The notes under the pieces: model-generated | Told to the model about the DNA's origin: nothing | What the model saw: only the letters and a program-made list of their open reading frames with translations | The model's database searches: none | NCBI GenBank assembly: GCA_902559395.1 | Contig: CACEHR010000005.1 | Span: forward strand, 21,451-85,450 | DNA length: 64,000 nucleotides | Source: an uncultured Pelagibacteraceae bacterium | GTDB taxonomy: Bacteria > Pseudomonadota > Alphaproteobacteria > Pelagibacterales > Pelagibacteraceae | Direction of reading: 5' to 3' | Position numbers and translations under genes: made by a program | In this document: positions 20,590 through 30,746 of the stretch, in pieces | Layout of the letters: each line of letters opens with the position of its first letter | How positions within the stretch are numbered: the stretch's first letter is position 1

Positions 20590-22875
20590 ATGAAAAAAAC
20601 AAAAATCGATCATTACACAGATAAAGAAGCTTTAGATTTTCATAAAGACAAAAAACCAGGCAAGATTGAGATTATTTCTTCAAAAAATATGACAACTAAG
20701 CGTGATCTTGCTTTAGCATATTCTCCAGGAGTTGCTGCCCCGGTAAAAAAGATAAGTGAAAACCCAGAAGCAGCATATGATTACACAAGTAAAGGAAACC
20801 TTGTTGCAGTAATTAGTAATGGTTCAGCAATATTAGGAATGGGAAATTTAGGTGCTCTTGCATCAAAGCCTGTGATGGAAGGAAAGGCTGTATTATTTAA
20901 AAGATTTGCGGATATTGATTCGATCGATTTAGAGATTGATTGTAAAGATTCAGACGAAATCATAAATTCAATTAAAAATTTTGCGCCTAGCTTTGGAGGA
21001 ATAAATTTAGAGGATATAGCGGCCCCAGATTGTTTTATAATAGAACAGAAATTAAAAGAAATTTTAGATATTCCTGTTTTTCATGACGACCAACATGGAA
21101 CAGCAATTATAACAACTGCAGCATTAATTAATGCCCTAGATATTTGTGGTAAATCAATAAAAAAAATTAAAGTTGTAGTTAATGGTGCTGGAGCTTCAGC
21201 GCAAGCTTGTACTGAGTTATTTAAAAATTCAGGAGTAAAATCTGAAAATATAATAATGCTAGACAGAAAAGGCGTTATTTACGAAGGAAGAACTGAGGGG
21301 ATTGATCAATGGAAATCCAGATATTCAGTTAAAACTAAACATAGAACTTTAAAGGATGCTATTAAAGGTGCAGATGTTTTTTTAGGGTTATCAGCAAAAG
21401 GTGTTCTAAAAAAAGAGATGGTTAAATCTATGGCAAAAAATCCAATTATATTTGCTTGTGCTAATCCTGATCCAGAAATTACCCCAGAGGAAATTAGTGA
21501 GGTTAGAAATGATGCAATTGTTGCAACAGGGAGATCAGACTATCCTAATCAAGTAAATAATTTAATTGGATTTCCTTATATCTTTAGGGGAGCTTTAGAT
21601 GTGAGATCTAAAACCATAAATGAAGAAATGAAGGTTGCTGCAGCTAATGCAATAGCTAAACTTGCAAGAGAAGATGTTCCTGATGAAGTTGTTGCAGCTA
21701 TGGGTGGAGAAAGACCTCATTATGGAAAAGATTATATTATTCCATCTACATTTGATCCAAGATTAATTAGTGTAATACCAGCGGCTGTAGCGAAAGCAGC
21801 TATAGATAGTGGAGTAGCTAGAAAAAATATAGATGATTTTGATGCTTATAAAGATCAACTAAAACAGAGGCTAGACCCAACAGTAACAATCATGCAAGGT
21901 ATAAATTCATTTATAAAAAAAAATCAGAAAAGAATTGTTTTTGCTGATGGTGAAGATGAAAATACTTTAAAAGCCGCTATAGCATTTAAAAATTCAAGAT
22001 TAGGTATTCCAATACTGGTTGGTAAAGAAAGCAAAATTAAAGAACAAATTAAAAATATTGGTTATAGTGAAAATTTTGACATTGAAATTGTTAATTCAAA
22101 AGATGAAGAAAAAAGAAAAAGATACGTTAAACATTTATTTGAAAAATTACAAAGAGAGCAAGGATTATTAGAGCGAGATTGTGATCGAATGATCAGAAAT
22201 GATCGAGTTGTTTGGGCTACTAGTATGGTTGCCTGCGGTGATGCTGATGGTGCTGTAACAGGCAATACAAGACGATTTGGTGCTTCATTTGAAAAAATTA
22301 AGCAAGTTGTTGATGTAAGAAAAGGTGAGATTATGTTTGGTTTAAACATGATCGTACATAAAGGGAGAACTATTTTTGTTGGTGATACAAGTGTCCATGA
22401 ATATCCAACTTCTGAACAAATGGCTGAAATGGCGATATCTACAGCTAGAGTAGTTAGACTTTTTGGATTTGATCCAAAAGTTGCTTTTGTATCCCACTCT
22501 ACATTTGGACAACCTCTTACTAGTAGAACAAAACATATCCGAAACGCGGTCGAGATATTAAAAGAAAGAAAAGTAGACTTTGAATTTGATGGAGATATGC
22601 AGCCTGATGTTGCTCTTAACCCAGAGTATGAGGAACTTTATCCTTTTGCAAAGATAGTTGGTAAAGCAAATATTTTAATAATGCCTGGACAACATAGTGC
22701 AGCAATCTCTTACAAATTAATGAAAACTATAGGTGAAACAAAAGTGATTGGACCATTATTAATTGGACTTGGGCTTCCAATAGAAATTGCACCTTTAAGG
22801 TCATCGACTTCTGAGATACTTAATTTAGCATCGATTGCTGCTTATTCTTCCCAAGTGATTGATTACAAAAAATAA
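20590..22875 (+). CDS. maeB: NADP-dependent malic enzyme with phosphotransacetylase-like domain (MaeB)
   Basis: This 761-residue fused protein decarboxylates malate to pyruvate. The malic enzyme part (about 1-430) shows SPGVAAPVKKI, FHDDQHGTAIITTAALINAL and VVVNGAGASAQAC (NADP fold). The C-terminal 320 residues are a phosphotransacetylase-like domain, generally catalytically inactive and regulatory in MaeB. I prefer ATG at 20590; a TTG four codons upstream (20578) is in frame but less likely. It stands alone, divergent from murJ and abutting dolP tail to tail. Confidence 0.95.
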   Translation: MKKTKIDHYTDKEALDFHKDKKPGKIEIISSKNMTTKRDLALAYSPGVAAPVKKISENPEAAYDYTSKGNLVAVISNGSAILGMGNLGALASKPVMEGKAVLFKRFADIDSIDLEIDCKDSDEIINSIKNFAPSFGGINLEDIAAPDCFIIEQKLKEILDIPVFHDDQHGTAIITTAALINALDICGKSIKKIKVVVNGAGASAQACTELFKNSGVKSENIIMLDRKGVIYEGRTEGIDQWKSRYSVKTKHRTLKDAIKGADVFLGLSAKGVLKKEMVKSMAKNPIIFACANPDPEITPEEISEVRNDAIVATGRSDYPNQVNNLIGFPYIFRGALDVRSKTINEEMKVAAANAIAKLAREDVPDEVVAAMGGERPHYGKDYIIPSTFDPRLISVIPAAVAKAAIDSGVARKNIDDFDAYKDQLKQRLDPTVTIMQGINSFIKKNQKRIVFADGEDENTLKAAIAFKNSRLGIPILVGKESKIKEQIKNIGYSENFDIEIVNSKDEEKRKRYVKHLFEKLQREQGLLERDCDRMIRNDRVVWATSMVACGDADGAVTGNTRRFGASFEKIKQVVDVRKGEIMFGLNMIVHKGRTIFVGDTSVHEYPTSEQMAEMAISTARVVRLFGFDPKVAFVSHSTFGQPLTSRTKHIRNAVEILKERKVDFEFDGDMQPDVALNPEYEELYPFAKIVGKANILIMPGQHSAAISYKLMKTIGETKVIGPLLIGLGLPIEIAPLRSSTSEILNLASIAAYSSQVIDYKK

Positions 22876-23469
22876 TTATTCTCTTTGAATTCGTAAATCT
22901 TCAACAAGCATAATGCTGGCAATTACATCTTCGACATCAAGTATTTCTTTTGCTTCACTTATTACCAAATCTTTTTCTTCAGATGTTAAAGCAATTCCAT
23001 AAACATAAATTTTCTTTTTATAAGTGTCTATTTGATAATTAGTTGCTTTTATATTTTTATTTACAATTAATGCTGTTCTAAGCTGTGATGTTATTAAAAT
23101 ATCTTTTGCAGATTGTTTGAAATTAAATTCTTCTTTAATTTTAATATCATTTCTAACTGATCTCGCACCTTTTGTTTCCCATGCTAATTTAGTAATTCTT
23201 AATTTCTCTTCAGGACTATCAACTTTACCAGTAATAAAAATTCTACCATCTAAAACTTTGGTTTTTACTGAAAGGAGATATTTTTTATCTTTAGCTAAAA
23301 TTTTTGTACTTATAGTTTTTTGCATAATAGAATCATCTATTTGAGTACCCACTGTTCTAGGATCTAATGCAACAGAAACACCAGTTCCAAAAAGACCTTT
23401 GGAACTAACACCAGCACACCCCGTAAAAATAAAACTAATTAAGATAAAAATTAATAATTTATTTTTCAT
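22876..23469 (-). CDS. dolP: Dual-BON-domain outer-membrane lipoprotein (DolP-like)
   Basis: This 197-residue protein has a lipoprotein signal with lipobox FTGC (Cys18). It then has two BON domains (about 45-110 and 118-190), seen as repeated V-GRIFITGKVDSPEE and KKIYVYGIALTSEE blocks. DolP/YraP in E. coli supports outer-membrane integrity and BAM folding. The neighbourhood rsmI and an LpoA-like gene is also found next to yraP in E. coli, which supports the assignment. It overlaps the rsmI end by 11 bases. The symbol rests on domains and synteny, not on a full alignment. Confidence 0.82.
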   Translation of the reverse strand: MKNKLLIFILISFIFTGCAGVSSKGLFGTGVSVALDPRTVGTQIDDSIMQKTISTKILAKDKKYLLSVKTKVLDGRIFITGKVDSPEEKLRITKLAWETKGARSVRNDIKIKEEFNFKQSAKDILITSQLRTALIVNKNIKATNYQIDTYKKKIYVYGIALTSEEKDLVISEAKEILDVEDVIASIMLVEDLRIQRE

Positions 23470-24322
23470 TTTTTATCTCTAAACAATAATTATATATTTC
23501 TTTTTTAGGTACGTTAGTACTCTGGCTTAAAATTTCAGTAATTTCTTTTGTAGATAATTTATTAATCATTTTCTTTATTATATTCATATCTGATTCAGAT
23601 AATTTTTTAGAGATTTTTTTATCTATTTTTTTTTCAGAAATAACAACTGTAAGCTCACCTTTTGGTTCTTTTTCAAATAATTCTAATTCATCTACATTTT
23701 TTCTAATAAATTCTTCATATATTTTTGTTATTTCTCTGCAAAAAACTATCCTTCTTCCTATAAAATTCTTTTTTATTTCAGGTATTATTTTATTAATTTT
23801 TTTTGGAGAAATAAAAAAAACTAAGGAATTTTCAAATTCTGAAAATTTTTTTAATTCATTAGATAATTGCTGTTTTTTGTCTGGAAAAAAACCGCAAAAC
23901 ATAAATCTATCTGAAAAACCACTAATTGAAACAGCAGCAGCAATAGCTGAAGGTCCAGGAATAGGAAAAATTCTTATCTCATTATTAACACACTCATTAA
24001 CTAATATTGAACCAGGATCAGAAATACCAGGTGTACCAGCGTCAGATATCAGAGAAATTATTTTTCCAGATTTTAAATATTCAATAATCTTTACTACATT
24101 TTTTTTTTCATTAAACTTATGATTAGAAATTAACTTTGATTTTATTTGATATTTATCTAAAAGATTTTTTGAAACTCGAGTATCTTCGCACAAAATATAA
24201 TCTGATTCCCGTAAAACGCCAATCGCTCTTAAGGTTATATCTTTCAAATTTCCTAAAGGAGTAGATACCAAATAAAGACCATTTTCGTATTCTTTTAATT
24301 TAAATTGTGGTTTTATTATCAT
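23459..24322 (-). CDS. rsmI: 16S rRNA 2'-O-methyltransferase RsmI
   Basis: This 287-residue tetrapyrrole methylase-fold enzyme methylates the ribose of C1402 of 16S rRNA. Diagnostic segments are LYLVSTPLGNLKDITLRA at the N-terminus, SDYILCEDTRVSKNLLDKY, LISDAGTPGISDPGSILV, and PIPGPSAIAAAVSISG. A C-terminal helical domain follows. The gene diverges from the LpoA-like gene across 34 bases. Downstream it overlaps dolP. Confidence 0.96.
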   Translation of the reverse strand: MIIKPQFKLKEYENGLYLVSTPLGNLKDITLRAIGVLRESDYILCEDTRVSKNLLDKYQIKSKLISNHKFNEKKNVVKIIEYLKSGKIISLISDAGTPGISDPGSILVNECVNNEIRIFPIPGPSAIAAAVSISGFSDRFMFCGFFPDKKQQLSNELKKFSEFENSLVFFISPKKINKIIPEIKKNFIGRRIVFCREITKIYEEFIRKNVDELELFEKEPKGELTVVISEKKIDKKISKKLSESDMNIIKKMINKLSTKEITEILSQSTNVPKKEIYNYCLEIKNEK

Positions 24323-24356
24323 AATTTAGCTTAAAAAACATTATACTAGCATCAAA

Positions 24357-25511
24357 ATGATCAAATTAATTAAAATTATTTATTTTATTTTTTTAAGTTT
24401 TTACTTTCTATTTTTTTCAACTGTTAATGCTCAAGAAAAAATTAAGATAGGATTATTAGTGCCTATGACAGGAGAAAATAAGTCTATTGGAGAGTCAATC
24501 ATTAAAGCGGTTGGATTAGCGGTCAAAGATATTGATAATAGTTTGATAGAAGTCTATCCAAAAGATACAGCAACTAAAGCAAACCAGACTTTGAAATCAG
24601 CATTTGAATTAAGTCAAATGGGAATAAAAGTTGTTATTGGTCCCGTGTTCTATGAAAGTTTAACTTATTTAGATGAAATGAAAGATTTAACATTTTTATC
24701 ATTAACAAATAAAACTCTAGATCTTCCAAAAAATGTAATTTCTGCCGGAATTAATTCTACATCACAATTTAATACAATAAAAAAATTTTTAGAAACCAAT
24801 CAAATACAAAAAACTATTTTTTTAACACCAATCCAAGATTATGAATTTGAAGTTAAAAGAGGAATGAAAAATTCAAAAATTAAAATTTATAAAGATTACG
24901 AATATAACATAGAGCCTACAAAACTAACAAAACAAATAGAAGAAATTACAAACTACAGAATAAGAAAGCAAAATTTAGAGGATGAAATAAAAAGGATAAA
25001 AAATTCAAATGATTCAAATAAAGAAAAAAAAATAAAAAGACTTGAAAAAAGATACACTTTAGGTGGTTTAAATTTTGATGCTGTTGTAATTGCAGATTTT
25101 GATGAAAGTCTAAAAAGTGTGTCTACATCACTTTTATATACTGATGTTCTTCCTAAAAATAAATATTTTATAACTTTAAATCAATGGTTTGATGAAAGTC
25201 TATTAAAAGAAAGTGATATCCAGCCATTATATTATCCATCAATAAATAAAAAAAATTTTGATAGCTACAAGATAAAGTACTATAATGCATTTAACGAAGA
25301 TCCAACTCATTTGTCTTTATTAAGTTATGATCTTGTTGGCTTAGTTTATTATTTATCAATGAATTCAAAAATAGAAAACTTAAATAAAATTTTTAAGAAA
25401 AAAAATTCTTTCAAAGGAAAAATAGGAATTTTTGATATTAAAAATAATAAAATTAATCACAGACTTAATTTTTATAAAATTGAAGATCAAAAACTTATAG
25501 AAATTTTCTAA
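24357..25511 (+). CDS. LpoA-like periplasmic-binding-fold protein (penicillin-binding protein activator family)
   Basis: This 384-residue exported protein has a signal peptide ending near VNAQ. It shows the type I periplasmic-binding fold start IKIGLLVPMTGENKSIGESI, as in the LpoA C-terminal domain and in branched amino-acid binding proteins. Position next to rsmI and dolP points to LpoA, the activator of class A penicillin-binding proteins. Unlike E. coli LpoA it lacks the N-terminal TPR half and a lipobox cysteine. A charged coiled-coil-like insert lies near residues 200-235. The 3' end overlaps rdgB by 17 bases. Confidence 0.75.
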   Translation: MIKLIKIIYFIFLSFYFLFFSTVNAQEKIKIGLLVPMTGENKSIGESIIKAVGLAVKDIDNSLIEVYPKDTATKANQTLKSAFELSQMGIKVVIGPVFYESLTYLDEMKDLTFLSLTNKTLDLPKNVISAGINSTSQFNTIKKFLETNQIQKTIFLTPIQDYEFEVKRGMKNSKIKIYKDYEYNIEPTKLTKQIEEITNYRIRKQNLEDEIKRIKNSNDSNKEKKIKRLEKRYTLGGLNFDAVVIADFDESLKSVSTSLLYTDVLPKNKYFITLNQWFDESLLKESDIQPLYYPSINKKNFDSYKIKYYNAFNEDPTHLSLLSYDLVGLVYYLSMNSKIENLNKIFKKKNSFKGKIGIFDIKNNKINHRLNFYKIEDQKLIEIF

Positions 25512-26097
25512 TTTTTTTAAAAGCTTGATATCTATGATCCATTTTATACTTTTGAGATGGCTTCATTTCTCCAAAAGTTTTTCTTTTTCTTAAAGGAATA
25601 AAAATTGGATCATAACCAAATCCATTTTTTCCTTTTGCTTCATGTGAAATATGACCATCAACTTTACCTATGACGCAAGCAATTTTTTTATTTAAGTATG
25701 AAATAGAAAGTGCACAAATAAATCTTGCTTTTATTTTTTTGTTTTTCCAATTTTTGTCTTTTTTATCTAATTCTCTATAAACTCTTTTTATGGCTTTACT
25801 AAAGTCCCCATACTTTCCTCCCCACCTTGCAGAATAAATTCCAGGACTTTTATTTAAAAAATCTATTTCCAAACCAGAGTCGTCAGCTAAACACAACAAT
25901 CCTGTCTTTTTTGAAAAATATTTAGATTTGATCAGTGAGTTTTCTTTAAAAGTCTTACCATTTTCAACTGGGCTTCTAAGATTAAATTTAGATGTAGAAT
26001 AAATTTTAATTTTTTTAGGCAATAAACTCTTGATTTCACGTAATTTACCCTTGTTATTAGTACCTATTAATAATTTATTAATTTTTTGTTTATACAT
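25495..26097 (-). CDS. rdgB: Non-canonical purine NTP pyrophosphatase (RdgB/HAM1)
   Basis: This 200-residue enzyme hydrolyses dITP, ITP and XTP to keep them out of nucleic acids. Conserved blocks are LLIGTNNKGKLREIKSLLP at the start, LCLADDSGLEIDFLNKSPGIYSARWGG in the middle and GKNGFGYDPIFIPL towards the end. The last 17 bases run antisense to the LpoA-like gene end. It is divergent from grpE across 36 bases; rdgB next to the grpE/dnaK heat-shock region is common in alphaproteobacteria. Confidence 0.96.
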   Translation of the reverse strand: MYKQKINKLLIGTNNKGKLREIKSLLPKKIKIYSTSKFNLRSPVENGKTFKENSLIKSKYFSKKTGLLCLADDSGLEIDFLNKSPGIYSARWGGKYGDFSKAIKRVYRELDKKDKNWKNKKIKARFICALSISYLNKKIACVIGKVDGHISHEAKGKNGFGYDPIFIPLRKRKTFGEMKPSQKYKMDHRYQAFKKIRKFL

Positions 26098-26133
26098 CTA
26101 GAAATTAAGAAAATGCTTACCATATAAGAGACT

Positions 26134-26787
26134 ATGGAAAAAGAAGAAATCCAAAATAACACTTCTGCAGATCAAAGCGAAGATACTGTAAAAGAAAATG
26201 AGAAACCTGAAGAAAATCTAGCCGAAGAAAACAAACAAGAAATAAAGCAAGAAGCTAAAGAAGAAATTAAAGAGCCAACTCCAGAAGAAAAAATTGCTGA
26301 ACTGGAAGATAAAGTGGCAAGAACTTTTGCTGAAATGGAAAATCAAAGAAGAAGATTTGAAAAAGAAAAAGAAGATGCTTTTGAATATGGTGGTTATAGT
26401 TTTGCAAAAGAGGCATTAAATTTGATTGATAACTTGGATCGATCCAAACATGTTCTTGAAAGCGACGATAAATTAAAAGAAACTGAAGCATTAAAAAAGA
26501 CGCTAGAGCATTTAGATATTATTAAAAAAGATTTAATCTCAATATTTGAAAAAAATAACATTAAACCAATTGATAGCCTTAACAAAAAACTAGATCCAAA
26601 CTTTCATCAAGCAATGATGGAAATTGAGGACGATACGAAAGAACCTGGAACAATAATTCAGGAAATTCAAAAAGGCTTTACTATAAAAGACAGATTACTT
26701 AGACCCTCATTGGTAGGAGTGTCAAAAAAAGTTACAATTAAAGAAGAAAAAACTGAGGAAAATCAGGAAAATCCAGAAAATAAATAA
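26134..26787 (+). CDS. grpE: Nucleotide exchange factor GrpE
   Basis: This 217-residue cochaperone releases ADP from DnaK. The first 60 residues are highly acidic and disordered, followed by the long dimeric coiled coil (about 55-150, AELEDKVARTFAEMENQRRRFEKEK). A C-terminal beta domain ends with the FTIKDRLLRPSLVGVSKK signature, corresponding to the family GYxLxDRVLRPAxV motif. The gene starts the grpE-dnaK-dnaJ set, with 63 bases before dnaK. Confidence 0.97.
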   Translation: MEKEEIQNNTSADQSEDTVKENEKPEENLAEENKQEIKQEAKEEIKEPTPEEKIAELEDKVARTFAEMENQRRRFEKEKEDAFEYGGYSFAKEALNLIDNLDRSKHVLESDDKLKETEALKKTLEHLDIIKKDLISIFEKNNIKPIDSLNKKLDPNFHQAMMEIEDDTKEPGTIIQEIQKGFTIKDRLLRPSLVGVSKKVTIKEEKTEENQENPENK

Positions 26788-26799
26788 TTATGAGATCAA

Positions 26800-26827
26800 C
26801 TTGTAGTTTCACATTTAAACCCTATAT
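26800..26827 (+). promoter_or_regulatory. Sigma-32 (RpoH)-type heat-shock promoter for dnaK
   Basis: CTTG at 26800-26803 is followed after 17 bases by CCTATAT at 26821-26827. This fits the alphaproteobacterial RpoH consensus CTTG-N17/18-CYTATNT. The predicted start would be about 17 bases upstream of the dnaK ATG. No CIRCE inverted repeat is present. Confidence 0.65.
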
Positions 26828-26850
26828 GACGAAAGAGAGACATTAATATT

Positions 26851-28776
26851 ATGAGTAAAATTATTGGAATAGACTTAGGAACAACAAATTCATGTGTTGC
26901 CATTATGGAAGGAACACAAGCTAAAGTTTTGGAAAATGCTGAAGGAGCAAGAACTACTCCATCAGTAGTAGCATTTACAGATGAAAACGAAAAATTAATT
27001 GGTCAACCAGCAAAAAGACAAGCTGTTACAAATCCTGAAAATACTATCTTTGCTGTTAAAAGATTAATTGGAAGAAATTTTGACGACCCAACGGTAAAAA
27101 AAGATGTAGAGGCTGCACCTTTTAAAATAATTAATTCAGAAAAAGGCGATGCTTGGATTGAAGCTAAAGGTGAAAAATATTCACCTTCTCAAATATCAGC
27201 ATTCATTTTACAAAAAATGAAAGAAACAGCAGAAAAATATTTAGGTCAGGCTGTAACAAAAGCTGTAATTACTGTTCCAGCATACTTTAATGATGCACAA
27301 AGACAAGCAACAAAAGATGCAGGAAAAATTGCTGGATTAGAAGTTTTAAGAATTATTAATGAACCAACTGCTGCATCATTAGCTTATGGTTTGGATAAAA
27401 AACAAAATAAAAAAATTGCTGTATATGATTTGGGTGGAGGAACATTTGACGTATCTATCCTAGAATTGGGTGATGGTGTATTTGAAGTTAAATCAACTAA
27501 TGGTGATACTTTTTTAGGTGGTGAAGATTTTGATAATGCTGTTGTTGATTACTTAATTTCTGAATTTAAGAAAGATAATGGAATTGATCTTAAGTCAGAT
27601 AAACTTGCTTTACAAAGATTAAAAGAAGCTGCTGAAAAAGCAAAAATTGAATTATCTTCTGCAGAACAAACAGACATAAATCTACCTTTTATTACTGCAG
27701 ATAAAACAGGTCCAAAACATATTAATTTAAAAATGACTAGAGCAAAACTTGAGGCTCTAGTTGAAGACTTAATTGCTAGAACTATGCCTCCATGTAAGAC
27801 TGCTTTGAAGGACGCAGGAATTACTGCTAGCGAAATTGATGAAGTAGTTATGGTAGGTGGTATGACTAGAATGCCAAAAGTATTAGAAGAAGTTAAAAAC
27901 TTTTTTGGAAAAGATCCTAACAAAAGTGTAAACCCTGATGAAGTAGTTGCTATGGGTGCTGCTATTCAAGCAGGAGTATTACAAGGTGATGTTAAAGATG
28001 TGCTTCTATTAGATGTAACTCCATTGTCGCTCGGTATTGAAACACTTGGGGGAGTTTCAACAAAATTAATTGATAAAAATACAACCATCCCAACTAAGAA
28101 AAGCCAAGTTTTCTCAACTGCTGAAGACAATCAGCCTGCAGTATCTATTAGAGTTCTGCAGGGTGAAAGAGAAATGGCAGCTGATAATAAAGCCCTAGGT
28201 AACTTTGAATTAGTAGGTATTGCGCCAGCACCAAGAGGAGTTCCTCAAATTGAAGTTACATTTGATATTGATGCTAATGGTATCGTAAATGTTTCGGCAA
28301 AAGACAAAGGAACTGGTAAAGAACAAAAAATCCAAATTCAAGCTTCAGGTGGATTAAGTGATGAAGAAATTGAAAAAATGGTTAAAGATGCAGAAGCTAA
28401 TAAGGAAGCTGATAAAAAGAAAAGAGAGTCTGTTGATGTTAGAAACCAAGCAGATACTCTAATTCACTCTACTGAAAAGAATTTAAAAGAGCATGGATCA
28501 AAGATTTCTGATGCAGAGAAAAAAGCAATTGAAGATGCATCAACTGCTGTAAAAGAGGCTTTAAAAGGCGAAGATATTGAAGATATTAAGAAAAAGACTG
28601 AAGCTTTAGTTCAAGCTTCAATGAAACTTGGTGAAGCAATCTATAAATCACAACAAAGTGCAAAACCTGATTCTGGAAAAGATGATGGTGGAGATGATGC
28701 AGGTAAAAAAGACGAGAATGTTGTTGATGCTGATTTCGAAGAAGTAAAAGACGAGAATAAAGAAAAAAGCGCTTAA
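26851..28776 (+). CDS. dnaK: Chaperone DnaK (Hsp70)
   Basis: This 641-residue chaperone has an N-terminal actin-like ATPase ([47 protein letters not shown]), a substrate-binding domain starting near residue 395 ([23 protein letters not shown]), and a helical lid. The C-terminus ends with the conserved [13 protein letters not shown] motif. Length is normal (638 in E. coli). dnaJ follows after 29 bases. Regulation is probably by the RpoH-type promoter immediately upstream. Confidence 0.99.
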   Translation: MSKIIGIDLGTTNSCVAIMEGTQAKVLENAEGARTTPSVVAFTDENEKLIGQPAKRQAVTNPENTIFAVKRLIGRNFDDPTVKKDVEAAPFKIINSEKGDAWIEAKGEKYSPSQISAFILQKMKETAEKYLGQAVTKAVITVPAYFNDAQRQATKDAGKIAGLEVLRIINEPTAASLAYGLDKKQNKKIAVYDLGGGTFDVSILELGDGVFEVKSTNGDTFLGGEDFDNAVVDYLISEFKKDNGIDLKSDKLALQRLKEAAEKAKIELSSAEQTDINLPFITADKTGPKHINLKMTRAKLEALVEDLIARTMPPCKTALKDAGITASEIDEVVMVGGMTRMPKVLEEVKNFFGKDPNKSVNPDEVVAMGAAIQAGVLQGDVKDVLLLDVTPLSLGIETLGGVSTKLIDKNTTIPTKKSQVFSTAEDNQPAVSIRVLQGEREMAADNKALGNFELVGIAPAPRGVPQIEVTFDIDANGIVNVSAKDKGTGKEQKIQIQASGGLSDEEIEKMVKDAEANKEADKKKRESVDVRNQADTLIHSTEKNLKEHGSKISDAEKKAIEDASTAVKEALKGEDIEDIKKKTEALVQASMKLGEAIYKSQQSAKPDSGKDDGGDDAGKKDENVVDADFEEVKDENKEKSA

Positions 28777-28805
28777 ACTGACATTTAATTGTCTGGGGTA
28801 ATTTG

Positions 28806-29933
28806 ATGGCTAAAAGAGACTATTACGATGTCCTAGGCGTTAATAAAAGCGCAAGCCCTGATGAATTAAAATCCGCATACAGAAAATTAGCTGTTAAATA
28901 TCACCCAGATAAAAATCCTGGAGACACTAAGGCTGAAGAAAAATTCAAAGAAGCAAGTGAAGCTTACGGAATTCTTTCAGATAAAGAAAAAAAGCAAAAC
29001 TACGATAACTTTGGTCACGCTGCATTTGAAAACGGTGGTGGTAGACCAGGTGGTGGCTTTGGTGGTTTCAGTGGAGCGGATTTCTCAGATATTTTTGAGG
29101 ATTTCTTTGGTGATTTTGGAGGAGGTGGAAGATCAAGAAGTAGAAAATCTAATAATAGAGGTTCTGACTTAAGGTATGATTTATCAATTTCTCTTGAAGA
29201 TGCTTACAATGGAAAAAAACAAGATATTAAATTTTCTACATCCGAACAGTGTGGAACTTGCAAAGGTAATGGATCAAAACCAGGTTATTCACCTGATAGA
29301 TGTTCATACTGTGGAGGTAATGGGCGAATTAGATCCAATCAAGGTTTCTTTACTGTACAACAGACCTGTCCTCAATGTAATGGAAATGGTGAGGAAATTA
29401 CTAATCCTTGTAATGATTGTAATGGTCAGGGTAAAAAACAAGCATCAAAAAGAATATCTGTAACAATTCCAAAAGGTGTAGATGATGGAACGAGAATAAG
29501 GCTTGCAGGAAAAGGTGAAGCTGGAACAAGAGGTGGAGCAACAGGAGATCTTTATTTGTTTATTAATGTTAATTCACATAACTTATTTAAAAGATCGGAC
29601 GAAAATTTATTTTTTGAATTTCCACTTTCTTTTGCAGACGCTGCTTTGGGAACAACCATTGAAATACCTACTATTGACGGGGGAAAAGCAAAAATAAAAA
29701 TTCCCGATGGTACTCAAAATGGAAAACAATTCAGATTAAAGGGTAAAGGAATGCCATTTATGAGAAGAGGCGATTTTGGGGACTTATATGTTCAAGTTAA
29801 AACAGAGGTACCTGTATATTTAAATAAAAAACAAAAAGAATTATTAGAGCAATTTAGAGAAATTGAAAATGATAAGTCAAATCCGAGTATTAAAAAATTT
29901 TTTCAAAAAGCAAAAGATTTTTGGAAAAACTAA
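28806..29933 (+). CDS. dnaJ: Chaperone DnaJ (Hsp40)
   Basis: This 375-residue cochaperone has a J domain (1-70) with the HPD motif in [10 protein letters not shown], a Gly/Phe-rich linker (about 75-120), and four CxxCxGxG zinc repeats ([32 protein letters not shown]). Its C-terminal substrate-binding domains follow. I use the ATG at 28806 because [12 protein letters not shown] is the standard beginning; an in-frame TTG just before it is not needed. GGGGT upstream can act as ribosome binding site. Several other-frame ORFs inside it are shadows. Confidence 0.98.
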   Translation: MAKRDYYDVLGVNKSASPDELKSAYRKLAVKYHPDKNPGDTKAEEKFKEASEAYGILSDKEKKQNYDNFGHAAFENGGGRPGGGFGGFSGADFSDIFEDFFGDFGGGGRSRSRKSNNRGSDLRYDLSISLEDAYNGKKQDIKFSTSEQCGTCKGNGSKPGYSPDRCSYCGGNGRIRSNQGFFTVQQTCPQCNGNGEEITNPCNDCNGQGKKQASKRISVTIPKGVDDGTRIRLAGKGEAGTRGGATGDLYLFINVNSHNLFKRSDENLFFEFPLSFADAALGTTIEIPTIDGGKAKIKIPDGTQNGKQFRLKGKGMPFMRRGDFGDLYVQVKTEVPVYLNKKQKELLEQFREIENDKSNPSIKKFFQKAKDFWKN

Positions 29934-29969
29934 AAGACTAATCTTCTAAAAAGGGTTAATATTAGCTAA

Positions 29970-30746
29970 ATGAAAAAAATTAATTTAGCTATTTCCGGTT
30001 GCATGGGCAGGATGGGACAGCAATTAATTAAGTCTTCAAAGAAAAATAAAAACTTTAAACTAGTTACACTTACAGAAAATAGATTAATAAATAAAAAGTT
30101 TAATGGAGTTAAACCTGAATTAAATTCAGAAATAGCCTTTAAAAAAACTGATGTAATTATTGATTTCACAGTACCAAATTGTACTCTTGAAATACTCAAA
30201 ATAGCATCAAAACTTGGGAAAAAAGTAGTTATTGGTACTACCGGATTTACTAGAAGCCAAGAAAACCAAATTAAAAAGTATTCAAAAAAAATACCTATTT
30301 TAAAAGCTGGTAATATGAGTCTTGGAGTAAATTTATTAATGTATTTAACTGAAATTGCCTCAAAATCACTAAATGATGAATACTTAAGTAAAATATTTGA
30401 AGTACACCACAAACATAAAAAAGACTATCCATCTGGTACCGCTTTAATGCTTGGTAAAGGAATTGCTGATGGAAAAAATAAAAATTTATATAATTTAATT
30501 GGAAAAAAATTCTTAAATAAAAAATCTTTTCCTTATGGAAAAAAGATTAATTTTAATTCAATTAGAAAAGGCGAAATTATTGGTGAACACGAGGTTAAAT
30601 TCTCAAGTGGAAAAGAAATAATTACATTAAATCATGAAGCTTTTGATAGAGCACTTTACTCAGATGGAGCTTTAACTGCATCACAATGGTTAACGAAAAA
30701 AAAACCAGGCTTATATTCTATGAGAGATTTGCTTAACTTTTCATAA
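29970..30746 (+). CDS. dapB: 4-hydroxy-tetrahydrodipicolinate reductase
   Basis: This 258-residue enzyme of lysine and diaminopimelate synthesis reduces the DapA product with NAD(P)H. The N-terminal Rossmann motif is NLAISGCMGRMGQQLI. The substrate-binding block is EVHHKHKKDYPSGTALMLGKGI, with the catalytic His and Lys. GEHEVKFSSGKE and a C-terminal GALTASQWL complete the family pattern. The stop overlaps the nth start by one base (TAATG). It follows dnaJ at 36 bases, possibly in the same transcript. Confidence 0.97.
   Translation: MKKINLAISGCMGRMGQQLIKSSKKNKNFKLVTLTENRLINKKFNGVKPELNSEIAFKKTDVIIDFTVPNCTLEILKIASKLGKKVVIGTTGFTRSQENQIKKYSKKIPILKAGNMSLGVNLLMYLTEIASKSLNDEYLSKIFEVHHKHKKDYPSGTALMLGKGIADGKNKNLYNLIGKKFLNKKSFPYGKKINFNSIRKGEIIGEHEVKFSSGKEIITLNHEAFDRALYSDGALTASQWLTKKKPGLYSMRDLLNFS

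Noticed and set aside
26098..26133. Sigma-32-like promoter before grpE (CTAG-N18-CCATATAAG)
   Set aside because: Two key positions differ from the consensus, and the AT-rich background makes such partial matches common.
26804..26815. Possible second parS (GTTTCAC) near dnaK
   Set aside because: Only one half-site is present; the palindrome is not completed.
28957..29697. Three small + strand frames inside dnaJ
   Set aside because: They are other-frame readings of the Gly-rich and zinc-finger regions of dnaJ.
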